Made by a program: the position numbers and the translations under genes. A stretch of DNA of 64,000 nucleotides, taken from NCBI GenBank assembly GCA_022496185.1, contig WTXG01000146.1, positions 26,419 to 90,418 of the forward strand, written 5' to 3'. Numbering within the stretch: the stretch's first letter is position 1; each line of letters begins with the position of its first letter. Below, one piece after another: positions 30,444 to 43,600 of the stretch. The DNA is from Multifurca ochricompacta (Eukaryota > Basidiomycota > Agaricomycetes > Russulales > Russulaceae). Below the pieces are notes generated by a model. That model saw only the letters and a program-made list of their open reading frames with translations, had not been told where the DNA came from and did not search any database.

Positions 30444-33400
30444 TCATATAAGTCCTAGTCTAGTAACCATGTTTTCATGTGATGCTCTTGGTAGAAACTT
30501 TGTGAAGCCATCTGCCAGCATTTCACCAGTGGGAGTTTGCACTAAATTGATTAGATGCGATTCAACATACTCCCTGATAGCATGGTACTTTATTGGTATG
30601 TGTTTTGACCGCCTTCCTGTGACAGGGTTTAATGCCAAGTCTACGGCACCCTTATTGTCACAATGGAGTTGTATGGGTGAAGTGACTTCATATCCCAATT
30701 CCTCCATGAACATCCTATACCATGCAGCCTGATTGGAAGCCTCAGCTAGGCTCATGTATTCAGCTTCTGTGGTGGACTGTGCTACAGTCTTTTGCTTTCT
30801 AGAGCACCAGGATATGGCTCCATTTGCAAGCATATAGACGTAGCCAGAAGTAGAGTGGCAGTCCTCTTGATCTCCCCATGAGGAATCTGCAAAGCCATGA
30901 AGGCCACTCTCTTCATTTCCTCCAGAATATCGCACCCTGTAGTTCATAGTAGTATTAAGGTACTTTAGAACATACTTTGCTAGGCGCAGATGATGTTGTG
31001 AAGGATTGGAAGCATATTGACTAAGGCGCGCAACAGCAAAGCTAATGTCAGGTCTGCTCCCAATCTGCACCCATAGCAGTGACCCCATTAGCTGTTGGTA
31101 CTTCTTTATTTCTGAAGTAGATGCCTGGCCTTCAAACTTGACCAGATGTGCATCCGCCCTGGCTGGTAGGGGAGTGTATACTGGATTGGAATCCCTCATC
31201 CCAAACTTCTCAAGAATAGACAAAACATAAGCTGCCTGATCAATTTCCAGCGTCTTGTTAGGACGATCCCTTGTGACAGAATTCTCCCTGCAACGTTACT
31301 AATGACTTGACATCGTGTTTCACCGGTGTTTTGCTTACTGAGGGCCTAACCCCTCCTAATTCTCCTTAGTTCTAGCTCATTCTACTGCACAACCATTTAG
31401 ATACTATGTCATAGTCCTAGAACCTTCTATTTACTATGACATAGCTAGAACTACTTGTATTTAAAGTACAGTAAAGTAGAGAGACAGACCTAAGTCTGTT
31501 CTCTTGTGTTCAATCCAAGGTGCTTCAACTTCATCTGAACTCCCAGTAAGAAACCCCACTTGAACTCTCCAAGACGCGACTTGGAGAGCCTTCAATCCCT
31601 TGAACTTGTTGCAGGACTGAGCGTCTCTGCTGTTGACTCGACTCTCACACACGCCCCCTTTGACCTTGTTGTGGGCTTGAACTAGGCTTGATCCACTGTG
31701 ACCTTGGAGCCTTGACTGGACTTGTTTTCTCTTGTTCGACGACGACACAGTTCCTGCACCTAACTGTGACATCCCTGGTGATGTTAACACTGAGATATGA
31801 CTGGATTTCTCCCAAGTCAGTCATCTCATATCGGTTAGATAGAGATTCCTTCAGCCATGTTATCTTATCTTTTGAAGATCCAAGTATAGTGATGTCATCA
31901 ACATAAAGAATGACGAAAAGTGAATCATCCCCCCATGGTGATGATACACATATACTCCTGCATCAGAGTACATCCAAGTAAAGCCCAGTTCATTTAGAAC
32001 CACATGAAATTGAAGATTCCATGCCCGGGAGGCTTGTTTGAGGCCATATAATGCTTTTTGTAGCCTACAAACTTTGGACTCTTGTCCAGCAATGACGAAA
32101 CCAACAGGTTGCTCCATATAAATCTCCTCATCCAGATCGCCATGAAGGAATGCTGATTTGACATCCATCTGGTGGATTTCCCAATCTTCTAGCGCAGCTA
32201 ATGCTAGTAATAAATGAAGTGATTCAAATCTGGCGACTGGGGAGAATGTTTCATCAAAGTCCACTCCTTCTATTTGAGTGAAACCTTTTGCCACAAGCCT
32301 AGCACAAAACCGTCCATCTGGTTTCAGCTTAAAAACCCATTTGGATTTGACAGCCTTTCTTCCTTCAGGAAGATCCTCAAGGTGCCACACATTTAACTTA
32401 TTTAGAGCATCTATTTCATACTGACATGCCTCTAGCCACTCAGTGGCATTTTCAGACTGCATTGCCTCCTGAAAAGTTAGGGGGTCTCTATACAAGACAC
32501 CAGCGGCATTTAGCAGCTCCATGGTCCCAAGTCTGGTTGAACCTTGCACAAACTCTGCATTATCCTCATTATAGAAGCAAGGATTCAGACGATGTGAGGG
32601 TCTTGGCATAACAGTGTCTAGATCTAAGTCTTGTATAGCCACTGACCGTCGTTCAGAGTGTGGACTTTCCCTAGTAAAAAGTGGTTGGGAAAGTTTGCCT
32701 TTAGCCTTTTTGTTGACTTTCTAACAGCACGAGTTCTTGTGGGGAGTTGGGAGGGTTCCATTATTTGGGATGGAGGTGTCTGATAAATTGTGTCCGTGTG
32801 TGTGTTGACTTCATTATCGGGTGTGGTAGGCTTAGGATTTATTTGAGGAGGCTCCACTACCTCCTGTTCCTCAACCTCAGTATCCTTATGCTCAGGATCC
32901 TGAGGAACTGTGGCTATTGCTGGTGAGGGTTGGACAGACCCTCCTTCAATAGGAACAATTTGTTCCTTTTGTTTTTCTCTGTTGTCTGCTACAGAGTGGG
33001 ATGGGAAGGACTCTTCATTGAATGTCACATCTCTGGATGAAACAAAGGACCGGGTATGTCTATCCCATAAAATATAGCCTTTGCTATTTGGCTCATACCC
33101 AACAAAGATGGCTTTTTTGGCTTTAGGATCCAATTTTTGCCGCTTGTTTTCCGGAACATGATAATATGCTTCACAACCAAAGACTTTAAAATAAGAGACA
33201 TCTGGTATGTCCCCAACCAGAAGCTCTAGCAGTGTCCTCCATTTGTTAGAATGGATGGGAGTTCTGTTATATATGTGACATGCTGTAGAAACAGCGCACT
33301 CCCAAAAGCCAAGAGAGAGCCCAGCATGATGAAGCATGCTTGTGGCTTTCTCCATTATGGTTCTATTGAACCTTTCAGCTCTTCCATTCTGTTGTGGGGA

Positions 33401-34475
33401 ATATGGCATTGTGAGTTTATGCTCTATGCCAGCCTCACTTAGCAGGGACTTCAGTTCATTATTAACGTATTCGCCACCACGGTCTGTGTGTAAGGTCTTT
33501 ATTTTATTATTTGTTTTATTTCTAGGAATGCCTTAACACTTGCAAAGACCGATTTGAAATAATGTTTTGCCTTCATTGGAACAACTATAGCACTACGGCT
33601 AAAGTCATCTATGAAAGTGGCAAAATATAAATTCCCTTGTATTGAGGTACATTGGAGTGGACCGACTAGATCACTATGAATGACCTCCAAGGGTGCTGAA
33701 GCCCGCTTATGAGAGGGAGGGAAAGGAAGGCAATGGGATTTCCCATTTCGCAGCCATGACAAGGCTTTACTTCCTCTTGGCTATTATTTAAACTGAGACC
33801 CTTTACGGCCTCAGGAGCATATCTCTTTAGGGCTTGCTTAGACATGTGACCCATTCTGAGATGCCAGGTATCAAGGCTGGTTGATGCAGTATTCAGGGCA
33901 GCGGTTGTTTTACCCACTATTGACCCTTGGATCCAGTAGAGATCCCCAGCCTTGATTCCTTCCACTATTCTTTGTCCTTTATACTCTATTGCGACATTGT
34001 ATTGATCAAATAAGACCATTCCACCTCTATTGGTGATATGACTTGTTGATAAGATGCGATTTCCTGCAGATGGCATGTAGAAGACGTTATTAAGTTCCAA
34101 TATATAGTTTTTATTGGTCCTTATATGAACGCTTCCTACTCCTTCAATTGGAACCACAGTTCCATCAGCCACTGTAACAGTGTGTCCCGAATGAGGTAGA
34201 TATTCATAGAAATCTGACTCAAAGGGTGTAAAGTGGGTGGTGGCACCGCTATCCATCATCCAGGCAAATCCATCATCTTGGAAGGTTTCTTCAGTCGCAT
34301 TTAAGGTATAAAGTTTAATGTGAGGTGTCTCATGCACCTCCTGTATTCTTCCACTACCATTAACAATTGTAGCTACTTGGTGGGAAGATGATGGTACACT
34401 GGTGCCTTGTGCCTTCCTCTGGTTGCCCTTTTTCCAGCTGCGGCATTCTGCCGATCCTGTTTCCTCTGCCGACAT
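30444..34475 (-). pseudogene. pol: Copia-4 pol
   Basis: Copia Pol closely related to Copia-1. Protease DSGATTHF, integrase, RT and RNase H are all recognisable. One-base deletions near 33740 (in the GGGG run before GKSH), 33520 and 32700 (an A-run) break the frame, and a 499-bp solo LTR splits RT at 31273. It overlaps gag by about 100 nt in the -1 frame, as in Copia-1. Confidence 0.93.
31273..31771. mobile_element. Solo LTR of a distinct family in Copia-4 pol
   Basis: 499 bp, TGTGACAGAA...CTGTGACA, with perfect 5-bp TSD TCCCT (31268-31272, 31772-31776). Contains TATTTAAA (about 31451) followed by the self-complementary CAGACCTAAGTCTG. No other copy in the window, so the parent element is unknown. 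Confidence 0.85.
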
Positions 34476-35290
34476 TTGTTTGCTTTGTGGCCTGGCTTCT
34501 GGCAGTAGAAGCAGGTGACATCATTGGACAATGATGCACCTGCAGGTTGTGGCATGATAATTTGTACTTTTTTATTTTTATTTTTGTTGACATGGGCTGC
34601 CTTGTTAAGGGCAGCCCCAACACCACTTCCTGCGGGGCCAGCAAGTCGGCTTTCCTCATTTAGGAATCTCTGAATGAGATCCTGAGGGGAAAGGCATTCA
34701 GGAGGACCTGAAGCCAGGATTGAGCCAGCAATGGCACTGTATGATGGGGGAAGGGACTGGAGCAAAATAAAGCTCATCTGGAGGTCAGAGACCTCCATCC
34801 CATTCTCCTTCAGGGTATTCCTAGCATCTAGCACATGCTGCAATTGGGGCCTAAATTGTTTGCCTTCCTCTAGACGGAAGGATGAAACAGAGCACCACAA
34901 ATTGTAGGTGGCCATGCTACCCACAGTGCCATACAAGGACTCCAGCTGCTCATACTTTGAGCAGACTGATGGATACTTCCTATCAGAGGCAACCTGAGAA
35001 TAAACTTCGCTGGTGACGACCAGCACCAGTAATCCCATCAGTACTTCTTCAACCCTACTCCATTCCTGGATTATGGGTTCTGTCCAGGCGGCAAATCTTG
35101 CCTGGTAGTCCGCTTCCTTCTCATTGTCCTTCTGGACCAGAGGATTGGTGTATTCAGGCCCATCATGCGTGATGTGCCTTCTCATGCCATTTATCCTGAG
35201 CAGGGCGGTGAAAGACACTGACCACTGCGGCCAGTTGGAGCCATCAAGTTTGTTGAATTTGAAGGTTGAAGGGAAGACAATGTTAGCCAT
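34373..35290 (-). CDS. gag: Copia-4 Gag
   Basis: An open 305-codon Gag starting MANIVFPSTFKF, nearly identical to Copia-1 Gag. CCHC knuckle CFYCQKPGHKANKC (final Glu of the usual NEC changed to Lys). Ends at TAG inside the pol frame; the -1 exit would be at the GGAAAAAGG run around 34427-34435. Confidence 0.93.
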   Translation of the reverse strand: MANIVFPSTFKFNKLDGSNWPQWSVSFTALLRINGMRRHITHDGPEYTNPLVQKDNEKEADYQARFAAWTEPIIQEWSRVEEVLMGLLVLVVTSEVYSQVASDRKYPSVCSKYEQLESLYGTVGSMATYNLWCSVSSFRLEEGKQFRPQLQHVLDARNTLKENGMEVSDLQMSFILLQSLPPSYSAIAGSILASGPPECLSPQDLIQRFLNEESRLAGPAGSGVGAALNKAAHVNKNKNKKVQIIMPQPAGASLSNDVTCFYCQKPGHKANKCRQRKQDRQNAAAGKRATRGRHKAPVYHHLPTK

Positions 35291-36210
35291 TGAGATGATT
35301 TTTTATAAAATTTGATCCTGGTCCCAAGGAGCAGTTAGAACCAGTTGTCCAGGTCTCATTTAAGAGGGCCTGTCCAGTCTGTGGCGCTATGCTTCAGAAC
35401 TTAAGAAAGTCCTGCCTCTGATGTGTGACTTCTAAGTAGTATAGTGAAGCTGTCTAACCCCATTCTACAACAGATCCCAAAGCCACATCAGGCGGATACT
35501 GTGTAAATAGAAGGGGAGTCATGTCATGGAGGAGCCAACCACAAGTTCCACTAGAGACAAAGGGTGTAAAGCCCTTCCTCTAGTGCTGGTGGTGGAGTCC
35601 ATGATTAAGCCCTAGATGATTGGGGCCATGACTGTAGTAGACTATTAGGTTTCCTCTGGTGGGGTGAACCCCCACAACATGGCAGCTGATACTCCTGCCC
35701 AGAGACAAAACCCTCTAGCTACTATGTATATACTATAGTAGTGTGGCCTACTTGTATCGAGCCCAAGCGTCATGGGAGTGACTACCCATGCCTTGTTCTA
35801 GACCCTAAACTCTACCAGCGGGTGGCTAAACCCAGCTTACGGATTGAGCCAAGCATTGACCAGACCTAAAGCCTCAAGCCTTCTGGGCAAGTGGCCTACT
35901 AAGACTATCTATGGGATGAAAACCCAGCTACAACTATGAACACTATTTACTTAGGGCACACATGAGGAGCTTAAGGTGTTTCACCCACTAAGGGTCCCTT
36001 GTCACCTTTTGCAAGAACCCTTTAGGAAGGGCTAGCCAAACAGATCAAGGTGGGCACATAAAGCGCACCACCTTGTGGACAGTTAAGGGCAAAAAGACGG
36101 AAGAGAAGCTCACAAGGAAAAGTTATTGGGAATGAACTTTTGAAGCTTTTATTGAGCTTGATAAAAGTGTTGGACTGTGATCAAAGGAATGCCAGATCAG
36201 TAAAGAGCGT
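35291..36210 (-). other. Copia-4 leader
   Basis: Untranslated leader homologous to those of Copia-1 and Copia-2. No coding potential seen. Confidence 0.85.
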
Positions 36211-36224
36211 CAGGGCCCATAACC
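36211..36224 (-). other. Copia-4 primer-binding site
   Basis: CAGGGCCCATAACC on +, that is GGTTATGGGCCCTG next to the 5' LTR in element orientation. Complementary to the initiator tRNA-Met anticodon arm. Confidence 0.85.
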
Positions 36225-36716
36225 TGATAAACAGGCATGTGTGCGCAGTGATACTGACTGTGGTTAGTGTGTAAGGCTAGAACAAGTTATACTTCAGAGG
36301 TGAAGAAAACTCTTTATTACTATACTACACACCTAGAACAAGTTATCTACAAAAGACGGTTAGTTATAGGTAAAGTAGTAAGTAAAGAGACTGGGACTTA
36401 CACTTCAGAGGTGAAGAAAACTATGAAGTGTAAGAGACGAAACAGACACCCTTATATATACTTCAAGGGATGGTCTGTGCACAATGGAATGCGCTAGAAT
36501 GTACTACTGAGGGACTAAGGCCATTGGCCAGTGAGATATCACATGCTACACAGGATTACTAAGGTATATCAGTCAGCTGCTGTGCATCATGAGAAAGAAA
36601 GTAATAATGATAAGGTAAAAAGTCCGAAACTCCGAATCTTTATCTAATCTAATCTAGCACAGCTTAGACCCTAACCCAGATGCCTGAAGCACCTCAAGAC
36701 ACATGCCGTGTCAACA
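36225..36716 (-). repeat. Copia-4 5' LTR (long form)
   Basis: 492 bp, the same length as the 3' LTR, with hairpin, intron-like segment and spliced-form duplicate conserved. One hairpin-arm base is changed (ACTATG for ACTCTG). Confidence 0.95.
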
Positions 36717-37665
36717 GGCTGAATGCCTGACATATTTGAATATCTACTTCATACACACCACTTGTGTCACTCTTGAGGTCGAGAATATACTCATATGGCA
36801 TGGTGGGAAAGTGAGACTGGTATTCAAAGTCTCCAAATTCCAGCTCTCTCATTCCAGCATAAGTCCAAGTCCATTGACCATGGTTTCAAATGATGCTCTT
36901 GGTAGAGACTTAGTGAAGCCATCTGCCAGCATCTCACCTGTGGGGGTACGCACTAACTCAATTATGTGCAATTCAATATACCCCCTAATGGCATGGTACT
37001 TGATGGGAATATGCTTTGACTGCCTTCCTGTGACTGGGTTTAATGCCAAATCCACGGCACCCTTATTATCACAGTGGAGTAGTATGGGAGAGGATACCTC
37101 ATACCCTAATTCCTCCATAAAAGTCCTATACCATGCTGCCTGATTTGCAGCCTCAGAGAGGCTCATATATTTGGCTTCAGTGGTGGACTGTGCTACTGTT
37201 TTCTGCTTCCTGGAACACCATGAAATGGCACCATTTGCCAAGAAAAACACGTAGCCTGAGGTAGAGTGGCAGTCCTCTTGATCTCCCCATGAGGAATCTG
37301 CAAAGCCATGAAGGCCACTCTCCCCATTCCCTCCAGAATACTGCAACTTGCAGTCTTTTGTACTGTTAAGATACTTTAAGACATACTTTGCAAGTCGCAT
37401 ATGATCTTGAGAGGGGTTGGAAGCATATTGACTAAGGTGCACCACAGCAAAACTGATGTCAGGTCTGCTTCCAATCTGCACCCATAGCAGAGACCCCATC
37501 AACTGTTGATACTTCTTTATATCAGAAGTAGATGCCTGGCCATCAAACTTGACCAGATGTACATCAGTAGTGATGTTCTGGCCCGGCTTGGCCCAAAAGC
37601 CACAGCTTTGGCTTGGCCTGAGGTGGCTCCAGCTTTCCTAAAGTCTGGGCCGAGCCAAAGCCGCC

Positions 37666-39009
37666 TGTTATGACCCTACTCTTTTCCTGACCCTTACACT
37701 GCACCTCCCCCTTGCACCACACTTGACTGTCCATTCCCCTATTCCACCATCCCTTGACCACTTTGGCCCCAGAACCCAGATGCCTATGGCCTTGTGCCTA
37801 GGACCTTTGACTTGATGCCCTTGGCTTACTGCCTTGGGACCCTGCCTGATGCCTGTGGCCTGTGTGCCCAGGACCCCACCCTGATGCCTGTGATATGACG
37901 CTCATAGAACCCCATTCCTGACACCTGCACCTGACCCACTGATAGTTCAGCTACTGTGCTGTTGGCTGTAGACCCCCCTTCTCCTGATGCTTGGCCTTTG
38001 TCTTGGCCAGTATCTGTACCCTGTCCCTGTGGCTGACACCCATAGGATCTCTGACACTGTCCCTGCCAATCTAATCTTCAACTTTGGCTTGTACTTGACC
38101 CTCTGCCAGTCATGTGACTCCTGGCCATGTGACTCCTGGCCATGTGACTCCTGGCCATGTGACTCCTGGCCATGTGACCCTTGGCCATGTGATCCTTGAC
38201 CATGTGATCCCTGACCATGTGACTTTAGACCATGTGATCCCTGACCCTGATCACAGCATCTTCATCTGATCATTTACCCCTTTCTGATCACATGGCCCAT
38301 CTGGCTTATCATTCGCTTCTCTGATTCCTGTGGGAGTATTCCCACATCCACCCTGACTCCTGTGGGACCTGTTATCTCCCCATTTACCCCTGACCCTGGT
38401 GGGAATCCTCCCACACTGATATGACTCCTGTGGGGCTGTCCCACATGATTATGCTTCTGATAAGGCTTATCCTTATCATGGACTATATTTGACATCTTAT
38501 CTGCTATTGGATGATAAGGACCCTGACCCTGTTCCTGATTAGCTACAAACCAGATCCCCATACAGTATATAAGACCCTGTAGACAGTTTGTACAACCCTA
38601 GATTTGACCTCTTGTGCCTTCAGCCTAGAGATCTTAGACCCCAATACATCAGAAGCCTTTTCCCCCTCTTTTGTGTCCTTGAGATCCCTGCAGGGACCCC
38701 CATTGCCTCTGGCAATGGGTGTGTACCCTTCCCTTTGAACCCCTTTGCCATCTCCTAGGGCTCCAGTGTGCTCAGTGCATTTCCGGCACAGCAACTGGGC
38801 CCTGTCTCCACTTAACAGCCTCAGGGGATTAGCTCCCTTTGGCTGGCTCATCCCGTCTCCCTCTGTGCTTGATTATAGCACCAAACCTTAACTGATCCTG
38901 AAGCTAAACAGTGCCCAGAGTCTAGCCTTATCGTGCTAGGCTCGTGGCTGAGGTAATGGACCCACGCCGACCCATGCACACCGCACAGAACGCTCCGCTG
39001 AGCATAACA
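37666..39009 (+). mobile_element. Solo LTR (1.3-kb family), copy 1, inside hAT-E
   Basis: 1344 bp, TGTTATGACCC...GAGCATAACA, TSD CCGCC (37661-37665, 39010-39014). Carries a CATGTGA minisatellite and a TATATAAG box near 38564 that sets orientation. No internal protein is known. The short ORFs in it are not conserved between the two copies. Confidence 0.92.
38111..38245 (+). repeat. 15-bp minisatellite of E-box motifs
   Basis: Nine units of CATGTGACTCCTGGC, first at 38111, exactly 15 bp apart; the later units diverge (CATGTGATCCCTGAC). Lies in the U3 part of the solo LTR, upstream of its TATA box. The second LTR copy has related but irregular CACGTGAC/CATGTGAC sites around 39810-39920. Confidence 0.9.
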
Positions 39010-39359
39010 CCGCCACAGACGGCTTGGCCCTGGCCCAGCTTGGCCCAAGCCGCAGCTGTTGGCAGAGAAACTTTTATGACATATAACTAGTAGTTATAGT
39101 TCAGCTAATCCAAATATGACTTAGTGTGTTACGTATTGCAAAGCTATATTGAAGAAAAAGTTTGAAATGCCACAATAAACATGATCACATGACCCAAATC
39201 AACCACTTTGTGATCAGATTTCTACTGATTTTGACGATTGCTATTGCACTTGTATGTGCTGTTGAAAGCCGCGGCCTGAGCCAGCGGCTTTGGCTTTTAG
39301 CTTCTCTGAGCCGGGCCAGGCACATCACTATACATCAGCACCAGAGGGAAGAGGAGTAT

Positions 39360-40659
39360 TGTTACGAACCTACTCTTTTCCTGATCCTCATACTGCGCCT
39401 CCCCTTTTCTCACACTTGACTGTCCATTCCCCTATTCCACCATCTCTTGACCACTTTGGCCCTAGAACCCAGATGCCTATGGCCTTGCGCCTAGGACCTT
39501 TGACCCGATGCCCTTGGCTTGCCGCCTTGGGACCCTACCTGATGCCTGTGGCTTGTATGCCCAGGACCCCACCCTGATGCCTGTGACATGATGCTCTCAG
39601 GACCCCCTACCCTTGACACCTGCACCTGACTCACTACTAGTTCAGCTACTGTGCTGATGGTTGCATTCCCTTGTCCCCTGATACTTGGCCTCCGCCTTGG
39701 CCAGCATCCATACCCTGTCCCTGTGGCTGACACCCATGGGATCCCTGACACTGTCCCTGCCAAACCTGACTCTGAACACAAGATGACTTTGGCTTGTACT
39801 TACCCCTCCAGACCACGTGACCTGTAGGCACATGACATGGACTCGGAGCCATGACCTGTCATGTGACCCTTGACCACATGACCTCAGACCACGTGACCCC
39901 TTTGACCATGTGACCTTGGACCTTGATCATGACCCCTTAGATCATCTGACCTATCAGTCACTCGACCCTCTCCTCTGACTCCTGTGGGAGTATTCCCACA
40001 CTGATCTGACTCTGATGGGACCTGTCATTCCCCATTCACCCCTGACCCTGGTGGGAATCCTCCCACACTGATATGACTCCTGTGGGGCTGTCCCACATGA
40101 CTATGCTTCTGATAAGGCTTATCCTTATCATGGACTATATTTGACCTCTTATCTATTGGACGATAAGGACTCTGACCCTGTCTCTGATTAGCTACAGACT
40201 GGACCCCATACAGTATATAAAACCCTGTAGACAGTTTGTATGACCCCAGATTTGACCTCTTGGGCCTTCAGCCTAGAGATCTTAGACCCCAGAATACATC
40301 AGAACCTTTTTCCCCTCTTTTGCATCCTTGAGATCCCTGCAGGGACCCCCATTGCCTCTGGCAATGGGTGTGTACCCTTCCCTTTGAATCCCTCTGCCAC
40401 TCCCTAAGGGCTCCAGTGTGCTTGGTGTGCTTCCGGCACAGCAACTGGGCCCCGTCCCCACTTAACAGCCTCAGGGGATTAGCTCCCTTTGGCTGGCTCA
40501 TCCCGTCTCCCTCTGTGCTTGATTATAGCACCAAACCTTAACCGATCCCAAAGCTAGACAGTGCCCAGAGTCTAGCCTTATTGTGCTAGGCTCATGGCTG
40601 AGGTAATGGACCCGCGCTGACCCGTGCATGCCGCACAGAATGCTCCGCTGAGCATAACA
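39360..40659 (+). mobile_element. Solo LTR (1.3-kb family), copy 2, in Copia-3 RT
   Basis: 1300 bp, TGTTACGAACC...GAGCATAACA, TSD AGTAT (39355-39359, 40660-40664). TATATAAA near 40214. It inserted only 21 bp from the right TSD of hAT-E, splitting Copia-3 pol. Confidence 0.93.
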
Positions 40660-43600
40660 AGTATATACTTCGTTGGAATCCCTCATCCCAAACTTCTCAA
40701 TAATAGATAAAACGTAGGCTGCTTGGTCAATCTCCAGTGTCTTATTAGGATGATCCCTGGTGATGTTAACTCCAAGGTATGACTGGATTTCTCCCAAGTC
40801 AGTCATCTCATATCGATTAGATAGTGATGACTTCAGCCACGTTATCTTATCATTGGAAGATTCAAGTATAGTAATGTCATCTACATAGAGAATGACATAA
40901 AGTGAGTCATCCCCCTCCTTTTGATGAAACACATATACTCCTGCATCAGAGTACATCCGAGTGAAGCCTAGTTCATTAAGAACTCCATGGAATTGAAGAT
41001 TCCATGCTCGGGAGGCTTGTTTGAGGCCATATAATGCTTTTTGTAGCCTACAAACTTTGGACTCTTGACCAGCAACGACGAAACCAACTGGTTGCTCCAT
41101 ATAAATTTCTTCATCCAGATTGCCATGAAGGAATGCCGATTTGACATCCATCTGGTGGATTTCCCAATCCTCTAGCATAGCTAGCACTAGTAATAATCTA
41201 AGTGATTCAAATCTGGCAACTGGAGAGAATGTTTTGTCGAAGTCCACTCCTTCTACTTGTGTGGACCCTTTTGCCACAAGCCTAGCACAAAACTGTCCAT
41301 CTGGTTTCAGTTTGAATACCCATTTTGATTTGACAGCCTTCCTTCCTTTTGGAAGATCTTCAAGGCACCACACATCAAGTTTATCTAAGGCATCAATTTC
41401 ATATTTACATGCCTCAAACCATTCACTGGCATTGTCAGACTGCATTGCCTCCTGAAAAGTCAGGGGATCTCTATAAGAGACTCCTGCGGCATTTAGCAAT
41501 TCCATGTGTCCAAGTCTGGAAGAACCCTGTACAAACTCAGCATTATCCTCATTATAAAATCGAGGATTCATGTGACATGAACGTTTAGGACAGGCAGTAT
41601 CAAGATCTAAATCTTCCTGCACAGCCTTGTCATGTTGCTGAGAACGTGGACTTTCCCTGGTAAATACTGGCTGGGGAAGTCTGCCAACATTCTTTTTCTT
41701 AGACTGTCTTTTGGCATGGGTTCTCTTGGGGAGTTCTGATGGTTCCATGATTTGGGATGGAGGTGTCTGATAAATAGTGACATCATGTGTGTCTTCTCTT
41801 TCGGGTGTGGTAGGCTCAGGATTTATTTGAGGAGGTTCCACTACCTCCTGTTCCTCAACCTCAGCATCCTTGTCTTCAGGAGCCTGAGGAACTGTGGCTA
41901 TTGCTGGTTGAGGCTGGACAGGCCTCTCAACTTCTAGTACAAAAGGCATAACTTTTTCCTTTTGTTTTCCCTTGCTGTCCTTGGCAAGGTTTGATGGGAA
42001 GGACCCTTCATCAAATGTCACATCTCTTGACAATATGAAGGATCAAGTATGCATATCCCATAGTAAATATCCTTTTGAATGGGGTGCATATCCGACAAAG
42101 ACTGTTTCTCTGGCTTTGTGATCCAGTTTATGTCTTTTATCCTCTGGGACAGTGTAATAGGCTAAGCAGCCAAATATTTTAAAGTATGAGACATCTGGAA
42201 TGTCCCCATCCAGAAGCTCAAGCAGTGTCCTCCACTTATTTGAGCAGATAGGCATTCTATTGTATATGTGACAGGCTGTTCACACTGCACATTCCCAGAA
42301 ACCAAGGGAAAGACCAGCATGATGCAGCATACTGGTGGCCTTTTCCATAATGGTTCTGTTGAACCTTTCAGCCCTTCCATTCTGTTGTGGGGAATATGGC
42401 ATTGTTAATTTATGCTCTATGCCAGCCTGCTCAAGTATAGATTTCAGCTCCCTATTGACAAATTTGCCACCTCGGTCTGTGTGTAAGGTCTTTATTTTCT
42501 TGTCTGTTTTATTTTCCAAGAATGCCTTAATGTTACAGAAGACCAATGTAAAATCACTTTTTGCTTTCATAGCAACAACTAGAGCAGTCCTGCTAAAGTC
42601 ATCTATGAAAGTGGCGAAGTATAGGTTTCCTTGAATTGAAGTACATTGCAAAGGACCAACTAAGTCACTATGAATGACCTCCAAGGGTGCTGAAGCTCTC
42701 TTTTGAGAGGGAGGGAATGGAAGATGGTGTGATTTTCCCATTTCACAGCCATAACACGGCTTGTCTTCCACTTGGCTATTATCAATGCTAAGGCCTTTTA
42801 CAGCCTTAGGAGCATATCTTTTGAGGGCCTCTTTAGACATATGGCCCATGCACAAATGCCAGGTTTCAAGGCTAGTTGATGCAGATTTGTGGGAAGCAGC
42901 ATTTAAATTCTGCATTGTTTTCCCAAAGACCCAATAGAGTCCCATAGCCTTGACACCTTCTGCTATAATTGCATTATTGTACTTTATTCTGACCTCAGAT
43001 GGAGTAAATTCCACTGAGCCACCTTTGTCAGTGATGCAGCTTGTGGACAGTATTCTTTCACTGCCAGGCATATAGAAGACATTATTTAACTCTAACTCAT
43101 AATTATTACAAGTTTTGAGAAGAACTTTGCCTGTTCCTTCGACTTGGACTATGGAGCCATCACCAATTGTCACCTGATGTCCCTTATGTGGGAAGTACTC
43201 AGAGAAGTCGTCTAAGTACAGTGTGAAGTGAGTGGTGGCTCTGCTGTCCATCATCCAAGGATTGCTGCCATCATCGACCTCTTGCGTATTTTCTGTCAGA
43301 GTATAAAGTGAAATGTGAGGTGTCTCATGCACCTCCTGTATTCTGCCACTACCATTAACTATGGTAGCTACTTGTGTGGAGTTTGTTTGTACACTGGGGC
43401 CTTTCCCCTTCCTCTTGTTGCCCTTTTTGCCTGCATCAGCATTGGCTCTGTCCTGTTTCCTTTGCCGACATTCATTAGCCTTGTGGCCTGGCTTCTGGCA
43501 ATAGAAGCAGGTGACATCATTGGACGATGATGCACCTGCAGGTTGTGGCATGAAATTTGGTTTTTTAGTTTTATTTTTGTTGACATGGGCTGCCTTGTTA

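Larger units (their letters stand above)
29745..36716 (-). mobile_element. Copia-4, complete Copia element (subfamily I)
   Basis: 6972 bp, two 492-bp LTRs, TSD GGCTG, inserted in the 3' untranslated region of Copia-3. The LTRs differ at about eight sites, mostly transitions (about 98% identical by my reading). Gag is intact. Pol has three one-base deletions and a solo LTR insertion. Confidence 0.96.
37568..39330. mobile_element. hAT-E, non-autonomous hAT-like element in Copia-3
   Basis: Termini TAGTGATGTTCTGGCCCGGC / ...GCCAGGCACATCACTA with perfect 8-bp TSD TACATCAG (37560-37567, 39331-39338). CGGCTT/AAGCCG subterminal repeats as in hAT-C. Its core is about 420 bp once the nested solo LTR is removed. 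Confidence 0.93.

Noticed and set aside
38111..38245. Regular 15-bp repeat considered as a CRISPR-like array
   Set aside because: Units are contiguous with no spacers, and the host is a eukaryote; it is a minisatellite.
38543..39577. Several 85-100 codon ORFs in the 1.3-kb solo LTRs
   Set aside because: Not conserved in frame between the two LTR copies, compositionally Pro/Thr-rich by chance, and within U3/R regions.
37666..40659. The two 1.3-kb LTRs as the ends of one retrotransposon
   Set aside because: The two have different TSDs (CCGCC and AGTAT), and the DNA between them is hAT-E end plus Copia-3 pol, with no internal retroelement region.
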